From Chitinophaga tropicalis (lineage in GTDB: Bacteria > Bacteroidota > Bacteroidia > Chitinophagales > Chitinophagaceae), in assembly GCF_009758205.1 (NCBI RefSeq), contig NZ_WRXN01000010.1, positions 1-64,000 of the forward strand: DNA of 64,000 nucleotides. Direction: 5' to 3'. A program made the translations under genes and the position numbers. The notes beneath the pieces are model-generated. The model was not told the DNA's origin and searched no databases. It saw nothing but the letters and a program-made list of their open reading frames with translations. Positions 32,684 through 40,612 of this stretch are shown here, piece after piece; within the stretch, counting starts at the first letter, position 1; the number at the start of each line of letters is the position of its first letter.

Positions 32684-33565
32684 TCAATCGTCCCGTCCCA
32701 TTCTTTCCACTGCCAATGCCAGTTCCCGGTAGGTGCTTACCGGCTCTGCTATTTCCAGCATCCGGCCAATCATGCCGAACACTTCTGCCGGGGCTTTTCC
32801 TGCTTTTCTGAGGGACTGTACAGATGTGGCGCCATCGCTTTTGGATAGCTTGCCATTTGTTTCGTCGGTCAGCAGAACGTGATGATGGAAGAGATTATCG
32901 TAGAAAGTGTTTCCGGGTAATAGTGCGCCCAGGTACATTTGTGCCAGTGTAGAATCCCAGAGGTCTTTTCCCCTTACTATCACATCTACTCCAAAGTGCT
33001 GATCGTCTACCAGCGATGCCAGCTGATAAGCAGGGAAGCCGTCTTTTTTCTTTACTACAAAAGAGCGCATCTGATCTGGTAGTCCGCTGGTAACGGGCCC
33101 TTCCATGGTCTTTACCACCAGTTTCCTGTTTTCGGCCGTATGCAGGCGCCAGCTTACTTCTTTCTGGTCAAGCGAAAGAGATCTGCATTCACATGTGCCG
33201 GGATAAATACCGTCGGAACTGGCTATGTTGACCTGTGTACGGGTACAGTCGCACGCAAATAACTGTTCATCTTCCCTCAGCTGTTCCAGTACGGCATTAT
33301 ACAGCTCCAGCCGGTGTACCTGGGAAAATTCCTCTTTGTACTCCTGATAGTTGCGCGGCCCTTCATCCCAGGGAATTTCCAGGAAGTTAAGGGTATCAAA
33401 AATATCTTTTACATATTCAGTGCGTACGCGGTCCCGGTCGAGATCGTCGATCCTGAGCACGATCTTTATTCCTGCTCTTTTTGCCAGCCCGGCAGTAACT
33501 GAGAACGATAACACATTGCCCAGGTGAAGGTAGCCACTGGGTGTTGGAGCTATTCTTGTTTTCAT
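32684..33565 (-). CDS. gluQ: Glutamyl-Q tRNA(Asp) synthetase (GluQRS)
   Basis: The 293-aa protein is a short class I glutamyl-tRNA synthetase catalytic domain without an anticodon-binding domain. It starts with RIAPTPSGYLHLGN (HIGH motif as HLGN) and has the zinc site CDCTRTQ and YPGTCECR, the typical CxC..Yx3C of GluQRS, plus the KMSKS-like GKLSKSDG (~240). GluQRS attaches glutamate to queuosine at position 34 of tRNA-Asp. A full-length GluRS would be ~500 aa, so this is not a general synthetase. Confidence 0.85.
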   Translation of the reverse strand: MKTRIAPTPSGYLHLGNVLSFSVTAGLAKRAGIKIVLRIDDLDRDRVRTEYVKDIFDTLNFLEIPWDEGPRNYQEYKEEFSQVHRLELYNAVLEQLREDEQLFACDCTRTQVNIASSDGIYPGTCECRSLSLDQKEVSWRLHTAENRKLVVKTMEGPVTSGLPDQMRSFVVKKKDGFPAYQLASLVDDQHFGVDVIVRGKDLWDSTLAQMYLGALLPGNTFYDNLFHHHVLLTDETNGKLSKSDGATSVQSLRKAGKAPAEVFGMIGRMLEIAEPVSTYRELALAVERMGRDD

Positions 33566-33626
33566 ATGCGGCTTTAAAATACGTCATTTACAGATAATTA
33601 CCAGTTTAAGCCTTTTTATCAGGAGT

Positions 33627-33696
33627 AGTTTGGCCCCTGCGGGCCAAACTAAGATACCAGCGTTTTTATGGGGTAGTCTGACCCGTAGGGTCAAAC
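33627..33696. repeat. Second dispersed hairpin family (GTTTGGCCC type), two copies in tandem
   Basis: AGTTTGGCCC-CTGC-GGGCCAAACT (33627-33650) and GTCTGACCC-GTA-GGGTCAAAC (33676-33696) lie 25 bp apart. The second copy has compensated changes (GACCC/GGGTC instead of GGCCC/GGGCC). They sit between the divergent GluQRS and AraC-like genes. Related copies occur at 41553, 47785 and, degenerately, 50242. Confidence 0.8.
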
Positions 33697-33762
33697 CGGG
33701 ACATTAACTTTTTGCAAGTTTTTTACATCAAAATACCGACACTTAACAATTAACCTTGTAAA

Positions 33763-34032
33763 ATGATGAATGCCGGTTACCAGCAGCCAGACCTGATATC
33801 ACATCTTTGCCAGGAGTATCATATCACCTATGCTTCTTTAAGACGTTATTTCCTGGAACAGGTGGGAGTTACACCTAAATACTGCCAGAAGGTGATGCGG
33901 TTCAAATCAGCCTTACGCGCCTATCGTATGGCAGGTTATGATTTCAATCATGGCGACTTTGGTTATGCTGATTTTTCACATTTCTGTAAAGATGCCAGGA
34001 ACCTGACGGGGGCGGCGCCGGCGCAGCTTTAG
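33763..34032 (+). CDS. AraC-type DNA-binding domain, truncated or stand-alone
   Basis: The 89-aa product corresponds only to the C-terminal HTH part of AraC/XylS proteins: DLISHLCQEYHITYASLRRYF, VGVTPKYCQKVMRFKSALRA and FGYADFSHFCKDARNLTG. The ligand-binding domain and the first DNA-binding helix are missing, and the linker between the two HTH units (MAGYDFNHGDFG) looks a little short. It begins with its own ATG, so it may be a small regulator, but a gene remnant is as likely. Its stop overlaps the stop of the convergent DUF2905 gene by 4 bp. Confidence 0.6.
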   Translation: MMNAGYQQPDLISHLCQEYHITYASLRRYFLEQVGVTPKYCQKVMRFKSALRAYRMAGYDFNHGDFGYADFSHFCKDARNLTGAAPAQL

Positions 34033-34253
34033 AGTATTCTCCTGATGATACTTAATACGATCGTTAACAGCACGCTTACTACAACCATTGTTGTTATGGG
34101 GAAATAAAATCTGAAATTCTCTCTTTCTATCCGGATATCGCCAGGGAGGTGTCCGATCCATTGGAGCTTATCATGAAAAAAATAGATCAGCAGGCCAATT
34201 ATTACAATAGCGGCTCCTGTGAGCATGATGTATTTACCGGTGTCAGGGCTCAT
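34029..34253 (-). CDS. DUF2905 small membrane protein
   Basis: From MSPDTGKYIML at 34253 the protein is 74 aa with two membrane segments. The loop HLPGDIRIERENFRFYFPIT between them is the DUF2905 signature. The function is unknown. An upstream in-frame ATG at 34283 adds ten residues without support. Confidence 0.85.
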   Translation of the reverse strand: MSPDTGKYIMLTGAAIVIIGLLIYFFHDKLQWIGHLPGDIRIERENFRFYFPITTMVVVSVLLTIVLSIIRRIL

Positions 34254-34330
34254 AAACCTGGTATTTTTAAACAGACAATACAAAGGTAAAACTCTTTACC
34301 CTCAGGCTTTCAAAAATAAATTTTTCATTT

Positions 34331-34349
34331 TATGTAGGCAACTACGTAT
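34331..34349 (+). promoter_or_regulatory. Inverted repeat upstream of the marR-like gene
   Basis: TATGTAG-GCAA-CTACGTA forms an inverted repeat with one mismatch, 24 bp upstream of the MarR start at 34373. Its place over the expected promoter suggests an autoregulatory operator. Confidence 0.45.
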
Positions 34350-34372
34350 ATTTATACTATAATTTCCGGGAT

Positions 34373-34852
34373 ATGAATGTTATTGATGAAATAGGAGTGC
34401 TGGCTGTGTCTACCAGGATGCAAAGGCTGGCGGACCAGATCCGTAAAGACGGGTTACTCATCTATAAAGCCAGCAATATTGATTTTGAACCGAAGTGGTT
34501 TCCTGTCATCTATTCCCTATACCGGAGATCTGTTATGAGCGTGGTGGAACTGGCAGCGGAGATTGGCTATAGCCATCCTTCGACTATCAGCCTGCTGAAG
34601 GAACTGGAAAAGAAAAAACTGATCCGTTCCAAAAAAGATAAGACCGATGAAAGAAAACGGTTACTTGTGCTGACAGAAAAAGGAGAAGAACTGATCAGGC
34701 AGATGCAGCCTGTATGGAAGGTGATGACAGAAGCCCTGGAAGCCCTGACCGATACGCAGAATAACATTATGAAAGCCATTGAAGAAGTAGAACAGAAAAT
34801 GGCTGAACAGAGTTTTTTCCAACGTGCACAATCAATTAAAAAAGCAATATAA
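34373..34852 (+). CDS. MarR-family transcriptional regulator
   Basis: The 159-aa protein has the MarR winged helix: MSVVELAAEIGYSHPSTISL and LLKELEKKKLIRSKKDKTDE, then RKRLLVLTEKGEELIRQMQP. A long C-terminal helix would mediate dimerisation. Its stop overlaps the start of the GNAT gene (TAATG), so the two are co-translated. The inverted repeat at 34331 may be its own operator. Confidence 0.9.
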   Translation: MNVIDEIGVLAVSTRMQRLADQIRKDGLLIYKASNIDFEPKWFPVIYSLYRRSVMSVVELAAEIGYSHPSTISLLKELEKKKLIRSKKDKTDERKRLLVLTEKGEELIRQMQPVWKVMTEALEALTDTQNNIMKAIEEVEQKMAEQSFFQRAQSIKKAI

Positions 34853-35337
34853 TGCCAGTCAACATCAGACATATAGAAATAACGGACAACCAGCAACTGG
34901 CCAATATTATACGGATAACGCTGGAAGAGTTCAATATTCCCAAAGTAGGAACGGTATATTCCGATCCTGAAACTGATACCCTCTACGAGGTATTTCAGCA
35001 GCAACCAGGCAGCGTTTATTTTGTTGCGGAAGAAGATGGTGTATTACTGGGAGGCTGTGGTGTGTTCCCTACGCAGGGACTGCCTGAAGGCTGTGCTGAG
35101 CTTGTTAAATACTATCTTACCAGCGCTTCCAGGGGAAAAGGACTGGGAAAAATATTGATGGATAAGATCTTTATTGCGGCAAAAGAGCTGGGTTATCAAC
35201 AGCTTTACCTGGAATCATTTCCCGACTTCAGCAAAGCGGTCAGCATATATGAGAAAGCTGGGTTTCGCCGGCTGGATGCAGCTATGGGTAATTCCGGGCA
35301 TTATGCCTGTAATGTCTGGATGCTGAAAGATCTTTAA
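34852..35337 (+). CDS. GNAT-family N-acetyltransferase
   Basis: The 161-aa protein has the GNAT fold: beta strand FVAEEDGVLLGGCGVFP, the CoA-binding motif A SASRGKGLGKILMDKIF (R/Q-x-x-G-x-G/A), and motif B LGYQQLYLESFPDFSKAVSI followed by YEKAGFRRLD. It is co-translated with the MarR regulator upstream. The acceptor substrate is unknown; MarR-GNAT pairs are common, sometimes with detoxification roles. Confidence 0.88.
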   Translation: MPVNIRHIEITDNQQLANIIRITLEEFNIPKVGTVYSDPETDTLYEVFQQQPGSVYFVAEEDGVLLGGCGVFPTQGLPEGCAELVKYYLTSASRGKGLGKILMDKIFIAAKELGYQQLYLESFPDFSKAVSIYEKAGFRRLDAAMGNSGHYACNVWMLKDL

Positions 35338-35339
35338 AA

Positions 35340-35443
35340 CCGGGGGCTGACTAAAAATGTCCACACCTCTCGGGTAAGTGGTGGAGACGAAATGGCTTTT
35401 ATGCAATTCTCAGCGTTTTCGTTTTACTTTTTAGTCAGCCCGG
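35340..35443. repeat. 104-bp element with terminal inverted repeats
   Basis: CCGGGGGCTGACTAAAAA (35340-35357) faces TTTTTAGTCAGCCCGG (35428-35443), its near-perfect complement. Between them are further short pairings (GTCCACACC with GGTGGAGAC; ACGAAA with TTTCGT). The whole could fold into one long structured RNA or DNA arm. It contains no gene. A GCC-TGC-GGC module follows at 35454-35462, as after the triloop hairpins. It may be a MITE-like element, a structured 3' end for the GNAT mRNA, or a terminator whose loop has been enlarged. Confidence 0.6.
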
Positions 35444-35500
35444 TGCTTTTCCTGCCTGCGGCCGGCTAAGTATTTAAACTGATGCACTACTGATTTTTAG

Positions 35501-35508
35501 TAATTTTG
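35501..35508 (+). promoter_or_regulatory. Candidate -7 element (TAATTTTG) of the arsR-like gene
   Basis: TAATTTTG matches TAnnTTTG exactly 36 bp upstream of the start at 35544. A short inverted repeat (ACCGAATGGT) follows it. No clear -33 element was seen. Confidence 0.35.
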
Positions 35509-35543
35509 TAACCGAATGGTTTCTTAACTACCGTTCATTACAA

Positions 35544-35852
35544 ATGAGACGTGACGTTTTCCAGGCAATAGCTGACCCTACCAGGCGGGAGATACTGAAT
35601 TTGCTGGCATATAAAGAATTAAACCTGAATGCTATTGCTGATAATTTCGACATCAGCCGGCCTGCTATATCCAAGCATATCCGGATATTGACGGAATGCG
35701 GCCTGCTGATGGTTACACAGCAGGGAAGGGAGCGTTATTGCAGGGCTGATTTAAGGAAGCTGAAAGAAGTTGCCGAATGGACGGCACAGTACAGGGAATT
35801 CTGGAATAATAAGCTGGATGCTTTAGGGGATTTTTTAGAGAAGAATATTTAA
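35544..35852 (+). CDS. ArsR-family transcriptional regulator
   Basis: The 102-aa protein is a winged-helix repressor of the ArsR group: VFQAIADPTRREILNLLAYK, then NFDISRPAISKHIRILTECG as recognition helix and GLLMVTQQGRERYCRADLRK as the wing. No Cys/His metal site of classical ArsR (CxCxxC) is present, so it fits the non-metal SdpR-like type. A hairpin repeat follows. Its targets are unknown. Confidence 0.9.
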   Translation: MRRDVFQAIADPTRREILNLLAYKELNLNAIADNFDISRPAISKHIRILTECGLLMVTQQGRERYCRADLRKLKEVAEWTAQYREFWNNKLDALGDFLEKNI

Positions 35853-35853
35853 G

Positions 35854-35921
35854 TTTTTAAAATGAGTTTCGCCTTCGGCGAAAACTCATTTTAAAAGGAG
35901 GGTTAGCCGGCCTACGGCCGG
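35854..35921. repeat. Dispersed triloop hairpin repeat, copy D
   Basis: TTTTTAAAATGAGTTTCGCC pairs with GGCGAAAACTCATTTTAAAA (one bulge) around a TTC loop, followed by CCGGCC-TAC-GGCCGG at 35907-35921. It lies just after the ArsR stop and 60 bp before xdhA, and would serve as the ArsR terminator. Confidence 0.75.
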
Positions 35922-35980
35922 TTAAAAAAACAAGCCAAAACACTCGCTTTTTTTCGTTATCTTCAGAGAAACGGCCCCAC

Positions 35981-37369
35981 TTGCTAAGATTCATTCTCAA
36001 TAATGAAGACATTGGTACCACCCTCTCTCCAGGTATGCCACTACTGGACTTCATCCGGTACCACCAACATCTGACCGGTACCAAAGCCGGTTGTAACGAA
36101 GGAGACTGCGGCGCCTGCACCATACTGATAGGCGATCTCCATAACGGAGAACTGCGTTACCGTTCTTTCACCTCCTGTCTTACTCCATTGGGCAATGCCC
36201 GGGGAAAACATATAGTTACCATAGAAGGAGTGAGCATGCCATCGCTTAATCCTATACAGCAGGCACTTATAGATAACTCAGCCACTCAATGCGGCTTCTG
36301 CACGCCAGGATTTGTTATGTCGCTTGCCGGCTTCTGCCTGAGCAGACAAGTTCCTAAAAGGAGGCGTGCCATTGCCGCCATAGATGGCAACATCTGCCGC
36401 TGTACAGGTTATAAATCCATAGAAAAGACAGCATCTATAATAGCCAATTTCGTTAAGCAGCGAAACGAGACTGATCCTGTCACTTTTGCTGTGGAACAGC
36501 AAATACTTCCCTCCTGGTTCTCCGGCATCGAAGAACGGCTTAAAAAGCTCACTTTATCATTAAACGGAGAACCTGCAGCAGCCGGGACGCCAATAGTAGG
36601 CGGAGGAACTGATCTTTATGTTCAGAAACCTGAAGACATCAGAGAGCAGTCTCTACGTTTCTTTTTTGACGATCCTTCACTTAAAGGTATTTCCAGGCAA
36701 GGGAATAAGTGCATCTTTGGCGCTTCCTCCACAGCTACTGATCTGCTGGAATCTGCTGTGATGCAGGAATATTTTCCCCAGCTGGAAAATTATATAAAGC
36801 TGGTCTCTTCCACTCCTATCAGGAACATGGCCACTATAGCCGGTAACTTTATCAACGCCTCTCCTATTGGCGATCTTACCATCTTCTTCCTGGCACTGGA
36901 TACTACACTGGAATTCAACACCGGCAGGATACTTCCTCTCCGGCAATTATACAAAGGTTATAAACAGCTGAATAAAACGGAAGAAGAATATGTTTGCCGC
37001 TGCTGGTTTGAGTTGCCCGACAAGGATACTCTCTTTCATTTCGAAAAAGTAAGTAAGCGTACACATCTTGATATTGCCAGCGTAAATACTGCTATCTGCA
37101 TCAGGATGCAGGACGGTTATATCAGTAAAGCCAGGATATCTGCAGGAGGGCTAAACCCTGTACCGGGGCTTCTTACAGATACAGCCGCTTTCCTGGAAGG
37201 ACAGATACCGGACGATGCGCTGGTTCAACAGGCCTGCGCTATTGCACAAAAGGAAATATCTCCGATCAGTGATGCCAGGGGTACGGCCGACTATAAAAGG
37301 CTACTGCTGGAACAACTGATAAAAGCACATTTCATCACTCTCTTTCCATCGCTACCCATCCAGGTATGA
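35981..37369 (+). CDS. xdhA: Xanthine dehydrogenase FeS/FAD subunit (XdhA)
   Basis: The 462-aa protein has two [2Fe-2S] domains: GTKAGCNEGDCGACTILIG (Cys 38, 43, 46 and 66) and CGFCTPGFVMS with NICRCTGYKS (~105-145). The FAD-binding domain starts with TPIVGGGTDLYVQKPE (~204-219), followed by CO_deh_flavoprotein-type sequence (STPIRNMATIAGNFINASPI). It feeds electrons from xanthine oxidation to NAD or another acceptor. The family-consistent N-terminus (LLRFILNNEDI) begins with TTG at 35981; the frame upstream is open but has no ATG nearby. Its 3' end overlaps the xdhB start (ATGA). Confidence 0.92.
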   Translation: MLRFILNNEDIGTTLSPGMPLLDFIRYHQHLTGTKAGCNEGDCGACTILIGDLHNGELRYRSFTSCLTPLGNARGKHIVTIEGVSMPSLNPIQQALIDNSATQCGFCTPGFVMSLAGFCLSRQVPKRRRAIAAIDGNICRCTGYKSIEKTASIIANFVKQRNETDPVTFAVEQQILPSWFSGIEERLKKLTLSLNGEPAAAGTPIVGGGTDLYVQKPEDIREQSLRFFFDDPSLKGISRQGNKCIFGASSTATDLLESAVMQEYFPQLENYIKLVSSTPIRNMATIAGNFINASPIGDLTIFFLALDTTLEFNTGRILPLRQLYKGYKQLNKTEEEYVCRCWFELPDKDTLFHFEKVSKRTHLDIASVNTAICIRMQDGYISKARISAGGLNPVPGLLTDTAAFLEGQIPDDALVQQACAIAQKEISPISDARGTADYKRLLLEQLIKAHFITLFPSLPIQV

Positions 37370-39675
37370 AAAATATTGATGCCAAAACACATGTAAGCGG
37401 TACTTCCGTGTACCTGGATGATATTCCTCTCATCCAGGGTACGTTGTATGGTGCAGCTCTTGGATCGCCGGTAGCACATGGTGTTCTTCACCAGCTTCAG
37501 CTGGAGGAAGCATTACGTGAACCAGACGTTATCAGGATCTTTACTGCAGCAGATATTCCCGGCGATAACCAGATAGGCGGCATTATCAAAGATGAGCCCT
37601 TGCTGGCCAGCGATCATGTACACTTCTGTGGTATGCCTATAGCCTTTGTAGTGGCCCGCACCAGGGAAGCTGCCAGGGCAGCTGTAAAAAAGATAAAAGC
37701 AGATATTACTCCTCTTCCCGTAATTACCGATCCACGGGAAGCCCAGGCCCAGAACCAGCTGATCATGCCTCCCCGCACTTTCTCACAGGGAGATACAGAA
37801 CAGGCATGGCGGGAATGTGCTCATGTATTTGCCGGAGCGGTTGACATTAACGGACAGGAACATCTATATATAGAAACACAGGGGGCATATGTAGTGCCAC
37901 AGGAGAATAACAGTCTGCGTGTTTATTCATCCACACAAGGGCCTACCGCTGTGCAGAGAACCGTATCCACTACACTGGGCCAACCCATGCATCGTATTGA
38001 AGTAGTGGTTACCCGTTTAGGCGGTGGTTTTGGCGGTAAGGAAGACCAGGCCAATACCTGGGCTGCCCTTTGCGCACTGGCGGCATGGCATCTCGGAAAA
38101 CCTGTGAAGTATGCTCTACACAGGATGGAAGATATGGCTATGACCGGCAAGCGCCATCCGTATATGGCTGACTATAAAATAGGACTGGACAGCTCTCTCA
38201 ACATCATAGCTTATGAGGTAACTTTCTTTCAGAATGCCGGTGCTGCAGCTGACCTTTCTCCTGGCGTACTGTCAAGGACGTTATTTCACTGCACCAATTC
38301 CTATTATATTCCCAATGTGCACGCTACTGCCTGGAGCTGCCGTACGCACCTGCCTCCCAATACTGCTTTCCGGGGCTTTGGCGGTCCGCAGGGAATGTTT
38401 GTAATAGAAGCCGCCATTGCACATGCTGCCCGGGTATTGCAGATAGATGCCGCTGTTATTCAGCAGAAGAACCTTATCAAAACGGGAGATGAGTTTCCTT
38501 ACGGGCAGATAGCACAAAGTGAAGCCGGCGCCTGCTGGCAGAAAGCTGCAACGCTTTACGATGCTACAGGCTGGAAACAGGCTGTAGATGCTTTTAATGC
38601 TACCCATCGGCTGCAAAAGAAAGGGCTGGCCTTCATGCCTGTGTGTTTCGGCATCTCGTTCACGAATACGATGATGAACCATGCACGATCTCTCGTTCAT
38701 GTATATACTGATGGCAGCGTATGCATCAGCACAGGTGCAGTGGAAATGGGTCAGGGCGTCAATACCAAGATATTACAGGTGGCTGCACAGATCTTTTCTA
38801 TCCGTGCAGACAGGGTAAAACTTAATCCTACCAATACTATCAATATTGCCAATACCTCTCCTTCTGCCGCCAGCGCTACTGCCGACCTGAACGGGAAAGC
38901 TACGCTTATGGCCTGTAACGCTATTCTCGAAAGATTGAAGGAAGTAGCGGCAACAGCACTGGATACCAAAGCGGATGCTGTTACCATAGTGAATGAACAG
39001 GTGCTGGTGAACAGAGAGCCTACCGGATGGGACTGGCAACAACTGGTCAGTGCTGCTTTTACTAAAAGGGTTTCCTTATCTGAACATGCGCATTATGCCA
39101 CACCGGAAATCCATTTTGATACTGTAAAAGAAAAAGGTCATCCCTTTGCATATCATGTTTATGGTACTGCTATACTGGAGGTAACGGTAGACTGCCTGCG
39201 GGGCATTTACAAAATGGATGCGGTGAAAGTGGTGCACGACTTTGGTTCCAGCATGAACCCTGATATAGACAGGGGCCAGATAGAGGGTGGCATTGTACAG
39301 GGCATAGGCTGGATGACAATGGAAGAAGTTATTTTTGATAAGGAAGGCCGTCTGCGCTCCAATGCCTTATCTACCTATAAAGTACCGGATATTTATGCTG
39401 TACCGGAAGAGATAGTGATAGATGCTCTACGGTCAACAGCAGACAACCTGGCCATTTTCCGTTCCAAGGCAGTAGGCGAGCCGCCTCTTATGTATGGCAT
39501 TGGCGCGTGGTTTGCGTTACGTAATGCTATTCTTCAATTCAACCCTGAAGCTGATATTCCCTTTATTACTCCTATGACACCGGAAAAAGTACTCATGGCT
39601 CTATATTCAAATAAAGAAAAAGGAATCATTCAGCAACATGAAGCAACAACTAGTCACCTGGGAATTGATCAGTAA
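37366..39675 (+). CDS. xdhB: Xanthine dehydrogenase molybdopterin subunit (XdhB)
   Basis: The 769-aa protein has the a/b hammerhead domain (HVSGTSVYLDDIPLIQGTLY) and the Moco-binding domain with RLGGGFGGKEDQANTWAALC, TAFRGFGGPQGMFVIE, STGAVEMGQGVNTKILQ and the catalytic glutamate in KAVGEPPLMYGI. It oxidises hypoxanthine and xanthine to urate. It overlaps xdhA by 4 bp and xdhC by 38 bp. The size matches the XdhB subunit of bacterial heteromeric enzymes. Confidence 0.93.
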   Translation: MKNIDAKTHVSGTSVYLDDIPLIQGTLYGAALGSPVAHGVLHQLQLEEALREPDVIRIFTAADIPGDNQIGGIIKDEPLLASDHVHFCGMPIAFVVARTREAARAAVKKIKADITPLPVITDPREAQAQNQLIMPPRTFSQGDTEQAWRECAHVFAGAVDINGQEHLYIETQGAYVVPQENNSLRVYSSTQGPTAVQRTVSTTLGQPMHRIEVVVTRLGGGFGGKEDQANTWAALCALAAWHLGKPVKYALHRMEDMAMTGKRHPYMADYKIGLDSSLNIIAYEVTFFQNAGAAADLSPGVLSRTLFHCTNSYYIPNVHATAWSCRTHLPPNTAFRGFGGPQGMFVIEAAIAHAARVLQIDAAVIQQKNLIKTGDEFPYGQIAQSEAGACWQKAATLYDATGWKQAVDAFNATHRLQKKGLAFMPVCFGISFTNTMMNHARSLVHVYTDGSVCISTGAVEMGQGVNTKILQVAAQIFSIRADRVKLNPTNTINIANTSPSAASATADLNGKATLMACNAILERLKEVAATALDTKADAVTIVNEQVLVNREPTGWDWQQLVSAAFTKRVSLSEHAHYATPEIHFDTVKEKGHPFAYHVYGTAILEVTVDCLRGIYKMDAVKVVHDFGSSMNPDIDRGQIEGGIVQGIGWMTMEEVIFDKEGRLRSNALSTYKVPDIYAVPEEIVIDALRSTADNLAIFRSKAVGEPPLMYGIGAWFALRNAILQFNPEADIPFITPMTPEKVLMALYSNKEKGIIQQHEATTSHLGIDQ

Positions 39676-40612
39676 AAGCCTGCGGCAGAATATACCAGTA
39701 ATGCTGCTCTACGTTCTGCAAAGCAATGGCAGCAGTCCCGGTCGCCGGGGATTCTTCATGGCCGTGAACCAGGCCGGGGAAATGGAAGGCTCTATTGGCG
39801 GAGGGATCATGGAACATAAATTCATTGAGACAGCGAAAGAGCAGTTAAAGCACTTCGCCACTTCTTATTCTATTCACTTACAGGTACATGATAAAAGCAG
39901 TGCAAGGAACCAGAGCGGAATGATCTGTTCCGGCGAGCAGACCATACTGCTTTATAAGTTGCTGCCGGAGCATATAACGCCTGTCAACAAGATCATTTCA
40001 GCGCTGCATGAACATCAGCAAGGTATGCTGCAACTATCTCCAACAGGATTACAGTTCATACCACATATTACACCGGAAGATACTGCTTCCTTTCATATGG
40101 AGTCGGAAATTGACTGGCTCTATAAAGAGCCTATAGGTTACAGGGACAGGCTGTTCATTATAGGAGGCGGGCACTGTGCCCTGGCTCTTTCACAGATCAT
40201 GGAACCGCTGGGGTTCTACATTCATATTTTTGAAGACCGCCCTGACCTGCATACGCTGCTGCAAAATTCAGCTGCCCATGAAAAGACCATTGTGCGGGAT
40301 TATAGTCAGCTGAAGATCATGATACCACCAGGGGTACATCATTATGTAACGATCATGACCGTTGGCTACAGGACAGATGACATAGTAATGCGGGCGTTGC
40401 TGCATAAGTCATTCCGTTATTGCGGGCTGCTGGGTAGTGCAGCCAAAGTACGCAGGATGTTTGATACTTATAAGGAAGAAGGTTTAGAGGGGCCGCTGTT
40501 AGAGAATATACATGCTCCTATGGGGATCAACATACATAGCTGTACGCCGGCAGAGATAGCGGTCAGCATAGCAGCAGAGATCATACAGGTAAGAAATACT
40601 ATTCCCGTGTAA
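39638..40612 (+). CDS. xdhC: Xanthine dehydrogenase accessory protein (XdhC)
   Basis: The 324-aa protein has the N-terminal XdhC/CoxF domain (GSSPGRRGFFMAVNQ, EGSIGGGIMEHKFIE) and a C-terminal Rossmann domain (DRLFIIGGGHCALALSQIME, HKSFRYCGLLGSAAKVRRMF). XdhC binds the molybdenum cofactor, promotes its sulfuration and inserts it into XdhB. It overlaps xdhB by 38 bp. Its last 14 bp overlap the end of the convergent uricase gene. Confidence 0.9.
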   Translation: MKQQLVTWELISKSLRQNIPVMLLYVLQSNGSSPGRRGFFMAVNQAGEMEGSIGGGIMEHKFIETAKEQLKHFATSYSIHLQVHDKSSARNQSGMICSGEQTILLYKLLPEHITPVNKIISALHEHQQGMLQLSPTGLQFIPHITPEDTASFHMESEIDWLYKEPIGYRDRLFIIGGGHCALALSQIMEPLGFYIHIFEDRPDLHTLLQNSAAHEKTIVRDYSQLKIMIPPGVHHYVTIMTVGYRTDDIVMRALLHKSFRYCGLLGSAAKVRRMFDTYKEEGLEGPLLENIHAPMGINIHSCTPAEIAVSIAAEIIQVRNTIPV

